From NCBI RefSeq assembly GCF_026151205.1, contig NC_087076.1, forward strand, positions 11,012,902 through 11,076,901: a DNA stretch of 64,000 nucleotides, read 5' to 3'. The position numbers were made by a program, and so were the translations under genes. The notes under the pieces are model-generated. The model was not told the DNA's origin, made no database searches, and saw only the letters and a program-made list of their open reading frames with translations. The stretch comes from Bolinopsis microptera (Eukaryota > Ctenophora > Tentaculata > Lobata > Bolinopsidae). This document shows positions 46,394-56,496 of the stretch, piece after piece. Numbering within the stretch: position 1 is the stretch's first letter; each line of letters starts with the position of its first letter.

Positions 46394-46970
46394 CAATATA
46401 TATCTAAATATCAGATCCTCTGTAATCATAATGTATAAAAAAAGGAGCTTTTCTCTGTGCTGAAGGATGAATCAAGGCAGATCATGGTTCTGTTAGCAGG
46501 CCACCCTAGTTATGGACAATACATATATATAAAATAATTAAATTATAATTTTAAAATTGTGTCAAGATTGAACTAAAACATAACTCAGGGTAAAATAGAC
46601 GTATTCCCTTCGTCAAATTAACTATTTACAATACTAAACTTAAACGAACTCCGGGTAAAATAAACGTAATCCCTTTGTCAAACTTGCTATTTACAATAAG
46701 TTAATAAATTAATACGGTTGAAAATTATGTCATATTTAATAACAATGTAGCATCAATATAATTGATACAAATGAGGAGCATACATAGCAGTGAGAATTGC
46801 ACATAACAGGAGGACTGGAGGTATGGAGCAATAATGATTGACAGTGCACCTTTCCACTGATGTTCCTAATTTCCTGTAATAGCTTAATAGGCATGGAAAT
46901 ACTTTGATTGCAGGGGATGGATTGGATTCACTTATGTACTGAGATAACTTAACCGAAATAACATAACTGC
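46394..46970. other. probable 3' UTR of the LINE to the right, no gene
   Basis: AT-rich. Includes two similar AAATAGACGTATTCCCTTCG and AAATAAACGTAATCCCTTTG motifs about 65 bp apart. Probably the 3' end of the minus-strand LINE. Confidence 0.4.
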
Positions 46971-49400
46971 CTAGATACATTGGCTAGTGTTGGGTGGGAT
47001 CATGAATTTATCGTAAGAGTTATCCCCTTGGTAATTCTCATCAGTTAGCACCATATTCATAAGAGTTTCTTTGTATAACTTAGAAAATTTCTTAACGTCG
47101 TCACACTCTCTAAGGGACTTTGGTAATATGTTCCAGGCCTTAGTTCCTAGATAGTTAAACTCCTTGTGAGATCTTGATTTAGGAGTATAAAGATTGCAGT
47201 TTTCTGCCTCACGTGATCCACCAGAAATATACGAGAATTTTCCGATAAAATGCTTTGGACATGTTTCATTGATTATACGGTACATATATGAGCTAAGATG
47301 AACCTGTCGTCTCAAATGGAGAGGAAGCCATCCCATATTTTTGTATACATTAACCGACCTCTCTCTGATGTTTACATCTAGGGCTATTTTAGCAACCTTT
47401 TTGTACATGATATCTAACTCTCCTAGTCGTTTTTTATATGTTCTTGACCAGATGGTGTCTAAGTAGTCAAAATGTGGCAACATAAGTGCATTAGCAAACA
47501 TCTTCCTGAACTTAAGAGGGAGAAGTTTTTTTGATCTATACATAGCACCAATTCTTTTGGATATCTTTTTCTTAATGTTATCAATATGTTCATTAAATGT
47601 CAATCTGCTGTCAACTATAAGTCCAAGGTACTTATGGGATTTAGTTTCACAGATTACCAAAGTAAGGTCATCACAAATTTCAACAAGGATGGCATCAAGG
47701 TTAGGCTTAGAGTCAAGGATCATTAGTTTTGTTTTTTCATTATTCAGGGATAGTTTATTAGCCTGAAGCCATCTGATAACTAATTTCAACTCTTGTTTGA
47801 TGTTACCATAGTTTCCTCTAGATATATTGTCAAAATATAATGCACCGTCATCAGCAAATAGATAAGGTTTAGAAAATAGGCATGCATTAGGCAGGTCATT
47901 GATAAAAATGCTGAATAGAATTGGTCCTAATATACTTCCTTGAGGCACTCCAGAGTTCAATGAATGTAAACTGCTTATCCTACTCCCAACTCTAGTTTGC
48001 TGTAATCTATCTGTGAGGAAGCTCCTAAACCAGCTCAATGCAGTATCTTTTATTCCATAATGCTTCAGCTTTTGAATGAGAATATCATGGTTAACAGTAT
48101 CAAATGCCTTTCTGATGTCCAGGAAGATAATTGCAGGATGCTTGGCACTGTTCTTAGCAGTAAATATACGATCAAACAGATCTAACATGAGATAAGTTGT
48201 AGAGTGATCTTTACGGAAACCATATTGATGCTCTGAAAGTATTCCCTTTTCATCAAGATATTGAGTCAGTTGGGAGTTCACACAAAATTCGATGCACTTT
48301 CCAAGAATCGGTAAAATTGAGATTGGTCGATAATTACTAGGATTCTCAGTATCACCATCCTTATGGATTGGGGTGACTTTTGCAACCTTGCAGCTGTTTG
48401 GCATGATGCCACTGGATAAACTCAAATTTACAAGATGTGTTAATGGAGCAATAAATGCAGGTAAAATTTGTCTAAACACTCTCAATGGTATATGATCATT
48501 AGTGGATTTGCTACAAGGGATACTTGCCACATAGTCTAAGATATTGGACTCAGTTATTTCAGTAAAGCTATTCAAGCTGGTCTCGTTGTCAATCTGCTCA
48601 TTTTGTAGATAAGATAGAAATTCATTTTCATTTTCCAGCTGCACTTCTGCTTGGATCTTTGGACCTATTTCAGCAAAATATTTATTGGTGGTTTCAGCAT
48701 CAAGATTGTTATTGATATTGTTAGCTTTAACAGGCAGATTTGATGCTGTCTTTATCGTTTTCCATACACCCTTTAGATCATTCATGGCACACTTGGCTTT
48801 CAGTTCTGTTGCTAAGTTAGTCTTCCTATTAATTCTAGACAAATAGGTTGAATAGTTTCTCTGCCGTTTATATGCCATCCATAATGAGTCACATTTATTA
48901 CAGTGTATATTACCATTTGGATGTATACGTCTGTTCTTGTTGTGTGTTAAAAATTTACGGTAAAGTTTCCCTTTCAATTTCTTACTTTCTAAAAATTCTG
49001 GAGATGGCTTATGGATGTAATCACTATGGCACTTAATTTGTTTAATTGGACAGAAGTGATCATAGTAGTGATCAATATGTTCGTTTAAACCATCAACTGC
49101 ATCATTCAGACTAGTTGAATCTATTATTGGTCTATAATCACAAGTTTCCAAAAATTCTTTAAGAGCAGTAACATTCATTTTGCTGTGATCTCTTATTAGT
49201 AACTTCTTGAATTTTGAGGCCTTATGCACATTGAAATCGACAATGAACTTTACGACCTGATGATCTCCTATACAATCATCAAGGACTTTGCAGTCAAGAA
49301 ACTTGGAGTAAGTGTTTGTTATGACAACATCGATTGTGGTCTTTGTGATTCTGTTTCCTAGTTTAGCAATGCGGGTAATATCCTGAACTACCTGTACCAT
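46971..49400 (-). CDS. 5'-truncated LINE reverse transcriptase (CR1/L2/jockey-like)
   Basis: 809 codons. The N-terminus is only the last part of an APE endonuclease (TTIDVVITN ... GDHQVV). The reverse transcriptase follows: FLDIRKAFDTVNHDIL near residue 425, SGVPQGSILGPILF near 485 and the catalytic YLFADDGALYF near 516. The C-terminal block ends WNILPKSLRECDD. The first ATG is not a real start: the frame is open a little further and then meets a stop, as expected for 5' truncation during target-primed reverse transcription. The RT core has no internal stop, so the copy is fairly young but cannot be autonomous. Confidence 0.92.
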   Translation of the reverse strand: MVQVVQDITRIAKLGNRITKTTIDVVITNTYSKFLDCKVLDDCIGDHQVVKFIVDFNVHKASKFKKLLIRDHSKMNVTALKEFLETCDYRPIIDSTSLNDAVDGLNEHIDHYYDHFCPIKQIKCHSDYIHKPSPEFLESKKLKGKLYRKFLTHNKNRRIHPNGNIHCNKCDSLWMAYKRQRNYSTYLSRINRKTNLATELKAKCAMNDLKGVWKTIKTASNLPVKANNINNNLDAETTNKYFAEIGPKIQAEVQLENENEFLSYLQNEQIDNETSLNSFTEITESNILDYVASIPCSKSTNDHIPLRVFRQILPAFIAPLTHLVNLSLSSGIMPNSCKVAKVTPIHKDGDTENPSNYRPISILPILGKCIEFCVNSQLTQYLDEKGILSEHQYGFRKDHSTTYLMLDLFDRIFTAKNSAKHPAIIFLDIRKAFDTVNHDILIQKLKHYGIKDTALSWFRSFLTDRLQQTRVGSRISSLHSLNSGVPQGSILGPILFSIFINDLPNACLFSKPYLFADDGALYFDNISRGNYGNIKQELKLVIRWLQANKLSLNNEKTKLMILDSKPNLDAILVEICDDLTLVICETKSHKYLGLIVDSRLTFNEHIDNIKKKISKRIGAMYRSKKLLPLKFRKMFANALMLPHFDYLDTIWSRTYKKRLGELDIMYKKVAKIALDVNIRERSVNVYKNMGWLPLHLRRQVHLSSYMYRIINETCPKHFIGKFSYISGGSREAENCNLYTPKSRSHKEFNYLGTKAWNILPKSLRECDDVKKFSKLYKETLMNMVLTDENYQGDNSYDKFMIPPNTSQCI

Positions 49401-49449
49401 GGTAGTGGTACTTACAAAAAGACCCCTGTGGAGTGATAGGAGGACGTAC

Positions 49450-50938
49450 TTGATACTGTTGTCCTGAAGCGATCCCAGCCAAACCTACTCAAAGTACTCA
49501 AAGTAAGTAAGTAACAACTCACTCAGGAATTCCACCCGTAAGAAAAATTCATCTCGCTCTATGTCACAATTATGAAACTATTTTAAGACTATTTCACACA
49601 TTTGTAAGAAAGACAGCTTTGAGTAAATTTTTTGTTAGTCTAACAATAAATACCTCAGGTTGAAGGGATATAAACCGACGAAATAAATCACAACACAAAT
49701 TCGGGCTAACAGCAGTTTTGGAACATACCACATTAAAAGGACCACCGCAACTGTTACCCATCAGGATCGCAGGTCAAGTCTACTTTACTTAATGGATAAA
49801 TATAACAATTAAAACTAAAAGAATGTTTAAAAGTTGTCTCGAGGTTTTCTAAAACGTGGATTCTATTGACATATATACTAAGAGTTGATGAATCCGGAAT
49901 TTTGGAACATTTTCGGAACAAAACAAGAATTGCGCCCGTTGTTTCGTTTTGGCGGACGCTAGATTTCCATTTCACATTTACTATAAATTTAAGTATAACT
50001 ATAAGCTCCAATCAGCTCACTTCAATCTTCATGATAATAATATTGATCAATTATGCATCAAATACGGGAAACACTTGAAATTCAGTTCAATTGCCGTAGA
50101 ACTTAACTTGTATCTGTAATTCAAGAAATTATCAGCAAAGGTAAACTATACTCGTGTACACATCAATACACTACGCGTGCCACGTACAAATTGGGTGTAT
50201 TACCTAATAGTAATATTATACATTACATGCATCATATAGCTATACACAGTCGCGCCGCGCATTCATAGATCACAGGCGCGCTATCTATACATCACATCTC
50301 CGCAAGCAATCCTCGCGCGCGCCCAACTTTTTCGTTGCATGGTAACGAACGAACACACGACATATTTAAACCCACCTATCTCGTTCTCCAAAATCCACGT
50401 TTTTCTGCAAAAACCTCCATTCGTAACCTTTCACTATTGCCTTTTTTCAAAAGGGTGAAAAGGAAAAAATTGGGACGAATTAGTCTTCGAGAATTTGATA
50501 AAATTTTAAACAAACCAAAGGCATGATACAGATTTGGCGCAAGCTTTGATAAAATTTGCGCGCACAAAGCCGCGCGTCATTTGCACGTGCATCGAATCAT
50601 TCATAACTGACCACAAACATAAACTGGAAGTAGGAGGGCCCTTCCATTACTAATTTGATATGTAGCTATATTGAAAATTTGCCCGAAACTGGAAACCACA
50701 ATTTTACTAGTAGAAGAATTACTTGCCCGTTGACGTTAAAATTAGATGAAATTGATATTTCAGAACCCGACTGCTGATCTCAAATTTGAAGAATAACAAT
50801 TCATTGGAACACGGAATAACTATATTGGAAAATACGTCAGATCAAGCTGAGAATGAATACATGTTTTGTGGGGAGAAAATCGGTAACTGGAAGTGGACCC
50901 TCTCAAGCAGTGATGAATTTCACAAAATGTTCAAAATA
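49450..50938. other. no gene recognised
   Basis: AT-rich, with several short opposed frames around 49750-50570 that share no motifs with known families. Confidence 0.45.
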
Positions 50939-51030
50939 CCACGACCGGCATCGAACCATGGACGTCCATCATTCGCTGCCTGATACTATAGCTTACAGAT
51001 TACTCGTCTGAGCTACTCAACCGTTGTCAG
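50935..51030 (-). ncRNA. tRNA-like Pol III promoter (possible SINE head or tRNA pseudogene)
   Basis: On the - strand an A box TAGCTCAGACGAG (51015-51003) is followed 45 nt later by a perfect B box GGTTCGATGCC (50957-50947). The spacing suits Pol III. Flanking stems fit a cloverleaf poorly, so a tRNA-derived SINE or decayed tRNA is more likely than a functional tRNA. Confidence 0.5.
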
Positions 51031-51948
51031 ATATGTTATTAGGTGGTATTTTTACAATTGTAATATGTAATGACCAATAGTGAATGATCTCTTTTTTTAT
51101 GTTTTTAAAGATTCTATTTGATGTGTACAGTGTTTGTGTTGCATTCTAAAATAAACCGCAAATACATTTCATGTCAATTTTAAATCTTCTAAGCCAATCT
51201 TTTAACTATAGTTGTCTTGTAAGCAGTAATAGTTACATTTTGATATTATACCTATATTTATTATTGTAATACTGTTGTATAATGCTGTTTCTTCCTCATT
51301 GTAGCTTACATATAGGATAGCATACTTTGCTATGATCTTTGATCACAGTTGACAATACTTGATTAGGGTTAATGATTGTACGCGTTTGAAATCTTGATTT
51401 GATATCATTATAACCTTTACTAATATTCAGATGAATGAATTTGATGTTTTATTTTTCCTCGGCACTATTGAAAATCCTTTAAGGGATGGAATCGGCACTG
51501 TCAAATATCGTTAAAAGGTTCGTGAACGAAATGACAATCGATCTCTTGACGAATTTCAGCCTAAAAATTGTTTTGACTCGCGTAGCAATATGAAGCCCGC
51601 GGCATTCGCCGGGGTGCTAACCCTCTTATCTGATCCCAATCCGGCAATCCCTAACTGAAGCATATGCTGAAACCCTAACACTAACCTTGTACTTTGTGTC
51701 TTTGTAGCGCGATGCACTACTTAACTGGGCCTCGCGCCGAGTTAATTGACGATGTCAATTCATGAATTTCATCGCAGCTCGGTTCACATAGCCATGTGTC
51801 TACGGGTACTGCGTGACACGCTTGTTTCTGCAAGCGAGAGGGCTCTGGTTAGAGCAAGCAGCTCGGCGCGGCACAGTAGCGCATCTCGCCGAACGAGCAA
51901 TATATAATAGAGTATAACTATAACTTAATTGACGATGTCAATTCATCG

Positions 51949-52019
51949 TTAACGGGTGATATACTCGTAAAATATCTGTTCCAACTCGGCGCGCGTCCTG
52001 GTAGGTTGTAAACCTACAA
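51949..52019 (-). repeat. fragment of the GCGCGC dispersed element
   Basis: Reverse complement of the 3' half of 38917-39141, including AACGGGTGATA, CTCGGCGCGCGTCCTGG and TAGGTTGTAAACCTA. Confidence 0.8.
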
Positions 52020-52249
52020 GCAGCTAGGGGAGCATTTAAACCGCTCCTACTAAATCGCTCGCCCAAATTTTAAGAAAATTCTTGTGAAAAGGCCCTTTGG
52101 GCATGAAAGTGATCTGGATCGGTGTATTTTTGGACGCTGATTCCGAATCACACCCCATGACGTAGGGTTAAAATGCTTCCCTGCAGAGTTATGGGCAAAA
52201 AACCGTTTTGGTCACGTGACAGGCTAGTAAAATACGAATTCGATTGTTT

Positions 52250-52340
52250 AGGGCCCGGGTTAGGGTTAAGGTTGTGGTAAGGGTTATGGTTAGCTTCGGG
52301 GTTATGGTTAGACTTAGGGTTAGGGTTGGGATTAGGGTTT
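52250..52340. repeat. degenerate telomere-like repeats
   Basis: Roughly a dozen variants of TTAGGG/TTATGG/TTAAGG in one orientation, including TTAGGGTTAGGGTTGGGATT. Lies between the two pairs of inverted motifs of this region. Confidence 0.7.
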
Positions 52341-52738
52341 ATGTAAAACCGTTTTGTACGGCTGCAAAACCATAAAAACCAAAGTCACGTGAAATTTTTG
52401 GGCGAGCGAATTAGTAAGAGCCCATTTAAACCCTATGTCATGTGGGGTGATTCGGAATCAGCGTTCGAAAATATATTGAACCAGGTAGATTTAATTTTCA
52501 ACTGTCAGGGGCCCTTTTTGCTTTTAGAAAAATCTCGAAGATCGACTGCCTAGACTGTAAAGTGATTTAGCAATACACAATAGCACCCCCTATGGCTATA
52601 CTATTTTACCCCCTTTACTATTTTTCAGGCATTAGGACTCATACAGACTTGTACACGTTGATTTGGTTTGATTTTAATGCGCGTTGATTCGAAAAAGCCA
52701 CGTCAGCAACAATATTTTCAACAATCGCCCTGGCGGCC

Positions 52739-55700
52739 ATGGTGGCCAGCCAGGGCACAGTCCCGATCGCTCCTGATCCACCCCTTGGTCTAACTTATGG
52801 TCTAACTTATGGTCCTGGCACAGTCCCGACTGCTACCGCTCCTGTACTTAGTCTAACGTACGATCCTGGCAGCAACATCTCAGATGGCGGAAAAGATTGG
52901 AACTGCAACACTAAACAGAACAGAAACTCAACAAACATCGAACAGACACCGAACACTATATACTACTCTAGAAATGGTTTGGACACTTTAAATGATTGCT
53001 GTAATGGCCCTTATCAGTCGTACAAAGAGATAAGGACAACTATTTGTAAAAGTACATTACACGCAATAGAACACATTAGAATTGTAATTGTACATTGCAC
53101 AAGACTTTTCGAGCTAATATTCCTGGAGTTATTGCAGTCCTGCTTTAAAGCATTGATGAATATTGTAGGAACGTGCATGTATTATTTTGATGTATGGGGT
53201 AGACAAGGACATGACTTTATAGTGTGGTTTTGGAATGTGAGTTATAGTTTCGAGCGTTTAAACAGCAATTTGATTTATAACATATGCAGCAGATATATCT
53301 CTAATGTTATGAATGAACTTAATGACGGTTTTATGACGAGTATGTTACGGTCCTCTTGCTCAGCCATGTCACTGCTGCATGCCTCTTCTAGGTTTCGTTC
53401 CGCGCCCGCTGGTCTTTCCCAGCCAGAGCCCACCAGTAGAGCTCCGCCTCCTCGCGCCTTGTCTCCGCATGCGTCGCGAACCGCGTCTCAACTGAGTGTA
53501 CTTGTCCTTCAGCATAGCAACTCCCCCACATACACTCCTCACAATCCCACTCACAGTGCACAGTGTGACAGATTAGGTAGTGACCGGTCTTTGCGAGCTG
53601 GGGACTGGTTTCAGATAGCTGTAGTTGTCCTTCTGAGCCTCTGCTTCCTTGTTGCGACGCTCATAGCCGTTACTTTGCTGCTTTTACTTAGAGAACTCAG
53701 AAGCAGACCACTGGCCCCTACCGTTCCTGTTTACGTCAGTGAAGAAGTAGAAAACCAATGTCTTAGTTCTAGTAAAACCTCGTGTAAACAGATCTCTCAA
53801 CCCGGTTGTTTTTCCAACTCAATTTTCGATTTCTCTGCTTTGAAACTTGGTAGTTTGTTTCCACCACCTTGGCTGACTAATGCAACAGTGATGATGGCGA
53901 ACGGCTCTGGGAAAACAGACGAGGCTAAAGAATCAAGTGAAACAGAGGATAACGACACTGATATTACTGAAGTAAGTGCCACTGAAGGTCTCCTGAAGCC
54001 GACCAACAATGTGCTATCATCTTGCCAGGAAACTCCCGCCAAGAAGCTCAACAGACGTCTAAGTAACGTGAGCTGGGGTAACACTGAAACAAGTGATGAT
54101 GCTGGATCTGAGTCAAGTCTTTCAGGTTCACAGACAAAGAGTGATACAAACAGGCGGAGCACAGTGTGGATCAGAGATGACGGTGAGATATTTCTTGACA
54201 AAGGGAAGTCCTGCAAGCTTGGTTACATAAGCGACTACATCAGTACTGAGAGCAATGCTAACCTTTGTGCAGAACTCACTGCTACTGTTGGGAAACTCTG
54301 CACACCAAGCAACAAAGATAGGTACAAAGTCGTCCTCAAACATGGTGTGGAGACCAAACTGACAGATGTTGATCTAAAAAAGGGGGCAAAGAAGCTTAAG
54401 AAGACCGCAACCCCTAAAATGTCTGAACTATCCGTAAACCTGGACGAACCGTCTGAACTTTGCTCTTTTGTCAAATGCCACCAGGATCGTATCAACAAAA
54501 CGGTTGAGGACGTTTTTCAGTTGGATGTTAAGTTTGACAAGACCACTATTTATCGGATGAGTGACCCCTCACACAGTATTCCATACGGCAACACTAGCCA
54601 GGAAAACAGCAATTTCTCTCCAGTAGTTGCAGTGTTGGCACTTGGTCTGAAGGATCCACGCCCCATGTACATCAAGACCCAAGCTGGGAGTCAAGTAACC
54701 CACAAAGCGGCCCTTATGTCTGGCACGTTGTGCGTACTCAGTGGCAAGACAGAGTTGAGATACAAACGCTCGATACCTAGAGGTTGGGGAAAAGTAGAAG
54801 AACAGTACTTCCTGATATTTGAACAGAAATGTCCAACAGAAACTGACAGCGCCCTCAAAGGTCCACAGAAGAACCCTCAGTCAGACATCACCACGGAACA
54901 GGCTGAAGAAATGAACTTCCCCCTCCTTAAGACTCCCCCCACTGTTGTTCGAGTAACGTCTGTAGCAGACAACCTGGATTATGAAGCAGATGGAGGACTC
55001 CTGCTTGCATCAAGGATCAGTGCAGTTGTAGGGAAGATGGATGAGGGAACGGTAGATAAGGAGCTCATAAGAAGTCAAGTCTCAACTGCAGGATCTTTAT
55101 CTGAAAAGCGGACAAGACTTCAGAACAAAATGTGCATGTCAATCGGGGAACTTTCCATGTCAGCAGCCAATAACTCGATGTCTCACGGCATGAACTTCTC
55201 TCGATGTGACTCCCCGAGGATCGAAGACGTGGAAATGAAAGATGACATTGCATCAGTGCGTAATGCTCAAAAATGTGTGGAGAACTCTCTAAAGCATGTT
55301 GTGGATTCCATCGTATCTGTCAAGGCGAATGTAGCAACTCTCCAGGAAGCGACCAAACAACAAACTCAAAAAGACATCTCGCCTCACCCAACCAGCAACA
55401 CCGACGTTTTGGATGCGATAAGTGATTTGAAAAGTGCAGTGAGTGATTGCAACAACAGAATCGACAATCTGAGCAAGACAAATGTGTTTACACAAACGAT
55501 AAAGGAGTGCAATGGTAAAATTGATGACCTTGTGGAGAACATAAACGGCACAAAAGATGACCTTCAGTCAATGAGGAAGATTCTGAACGACCTTAGTCAA
55601 AATGGAGTAGATATCATGAAGAAATCGGAGGAAGACATGAGGAGCTACTACAATAGTGTCTTCTGCGATGAAACAAGGGAGCACATTAAAGACATCCACG

Positions 55701-56446
55701 CGTATGTAACACACCAAATGTGCGAGGTCGCAATTCAAACTGACCCTTTGATAAAAGAAATAGCAGCGTTAGGAGACCAACCGAACCTAGCCTCGCCTTC
55801 GCCCAAATTTGGTTTCCCCGATCCAATAAAGCCCTCCCTGAAAGTCTTGGTCGAAAGTGGGCAACCCATCAACGTTTGGCTTGTTACCGATTCAATTATG
55901 AGACACATTGATGAGTCATGCTTGGAATTTAGGAAATATAGGTTGAATTTCAAAAGAATTGACTTTACATGTAGTGAATCACTGACCGGTGAATACATGA
56001 TGGGGAGCAAAATACCAACAGAGAAGCCTCAACTAATATATGTACATCTCGGCATCAATGATATACACAAAGGAGAGGACATTACCAAAATCATCGACAA
56101 CTTCAAGATCTTTAATGAAATGCTAGAACTAGTATCTCCCACCACCAGACTGGTCATCTCTTGCCCCCTACTGAACGGAAACACCTACCAGAACCGACAC
56201 GTCTTTTCCTTGAGGAGATCCCTGTCCTTATTGGTCAATCAGCAGCAAGACGAGGACCCTAAAACAAAAAGGATTTTCCTTCAGAGAAATGATAAGTTCT
56301 TCATTAACACTCAGTCCACTTCTAAGCAGAACTTGATGTACTTCCGCGATAATCTCCATCTATCAGAAAGAGGAATGCATGCAATCACCAACACCATGAG
56401 AGACACCCTCGACAAGATCTTCAGGGAGTTTGAGCTTCCAGTCTAA
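52739..56446 (+). CDS. LINE ORF1: membrane segment, AlkB-like region, coiled coil, SGNH esterase
   Basis: A 1235-residue ORF1. A hydrophobic patch lies near residues 125-185. A strong predicted membrane helix lies at about 291-316 (FQIAVVVLLSLCFLVATL...), then an acidic Ser-rich stretch. About 560-700 resembles an AlkB-type 2-oxoglutarate dioxygenase (SIPYGN, PVVAVLALG, GTLCVLSGKTELRYKRSIP), but the iron ligands H and D fall on G617 and T619, the second His on R677, and the co-substrate arginines on acidic or polar residues. A predicted coiled coil spans about 846-968. The C-terminus is an SGNH hydrolase: nucleophile S1052 (TDSIM), GIND at 1105-1108, and D1204/H1207 (RDNLHLS). Esterase ORF1s are known in CR1/L2-type LINEs. 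ORF1 proteins bind element RNA; here membrane association may be added. The ATG sits in GCCATGG context. Confidence 0.85.
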   Translation: MVASQGTVPIAPDPPLGLTYGLTYGPGTVPTATAPVLSLTYDPGSNISDGGKDWNCNTKQNRNSTNIEQTPNTIYYSRNGLDTLNDCCNGPYQSYKEIRTTICKSTLHAIEHIRIVIVHCTRLFELIFLELLQSCFKALMNIVGTCMYYFDVWGRQGHDFIVWFWNVSYSFERLNSNLIYNICSRYISNVMNELNDGFMTSMLRSSCSAMSLLHASSRFRSAPAGLSQPEPTSRAPPPRALSPHASRTASQLSVLVLQHSNSPTYTPHNPTHSAQCDRLGSDRSLRAGDWFQIAVVVLLSLCFLVATLIAVTLLLLLRELRSRPLAPTVPVYVSEEVENQCLSSSKTSCKQISQPGCFSNSIFDFSALKLGSLFPPPWLTNATVMMANGSGKTDEAKESSETEDNDTDITEVSATEGLLKPTNNVLSSCQETPAKKLNRRLSNVSWGNTETSDDAGSESSLSGSQTKSDTNRRSTVWIRDDGEIFLDKGKSCKLGYISDYISTESNANLCAELTATVGKLCTPSNKDRYKVVLKHGVETKLTDVDLKKGAKKLKKTATPKMSELSVNLDEPSELCSFVKCHQDRINKTVEDVFQLDVKFDKTTIYRMSDPSHSIPYGNTSQENSNFSPVVAVLALGLKDPRPMYIKTQAGSQVTHKAALMSGTLCVLSGKTELRYKRSIPRGWGKVEEQYFLIFEQKCPTETDSALKGPQKNPQSDITTEQAEEMNFPLLKTPPTVVRVTSVADNLDYEADGGLLLASRISAVVGKMDEGTVDKELIRSQVSTAGSLSEKRTRLQNKMCMSIGELSMSAANNSMSHGMNFSRCDSPRIEDVEMKDDIASVRNAQKCVENSLKHVVDSIVSVKANVATLQEATKQQTQKDISPHPTSNTDVLDAISDLKSAVSDCNNRIDNLSKTNVFTQTIKECNGKIDDLVENINGTKDDLQSMRKILNDLSQNGVDIMKKSEEDMRSYYNSVFCDETREHIKDIHAYVTHQMCEVAIQTDPLIKEIAALGDQPNLASPSPKFGFPDPIKPSLKVLVESGQPINVWLVTDSIMRHIDESCLEFRKYRLNFKRIDFTCSESLTGEYMMGSKIPTEKPQLIYVHLGINDIHKGEDITKIIDNFKIFNEMLELVSPTTRLVISCPLLNGNTYQNRHVFSLRRSLSLLVNQQQDEDPKTKRIFLQRNDKFFINTQSTSKQNLMYFRDNLHLSERGMHAITNTMRDTLDKIFREFELPV

Positions 56447-56496
56447 ATTTTAGTCTTCAAATCATGACCACCAACCCAACCTCTTGAAAAAATACT

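Larger units (their letters stand above)
51031..52738. other. repeat mosaic upstream of the LINE
   Basis: Contains a fragment of the GCGCGC element (51949-52019), paired inverted motifs (52046-52076 with 52385-52410; 52131-52165 with 52440-52475) and telomere-like repeats. A GAAGCCCGCGGC motif near 51593 also occurs inverted near 39200. No coding gene. The 5' UTR and promoter of the LINE should lie at its right end. Confidence 0.5.

Noticed and set aside
53369-56010. Several minus-strand frames within ORF1
   Set aside because: They are antisense shadows of the long LINE ORF1, which carries the domain motifs.
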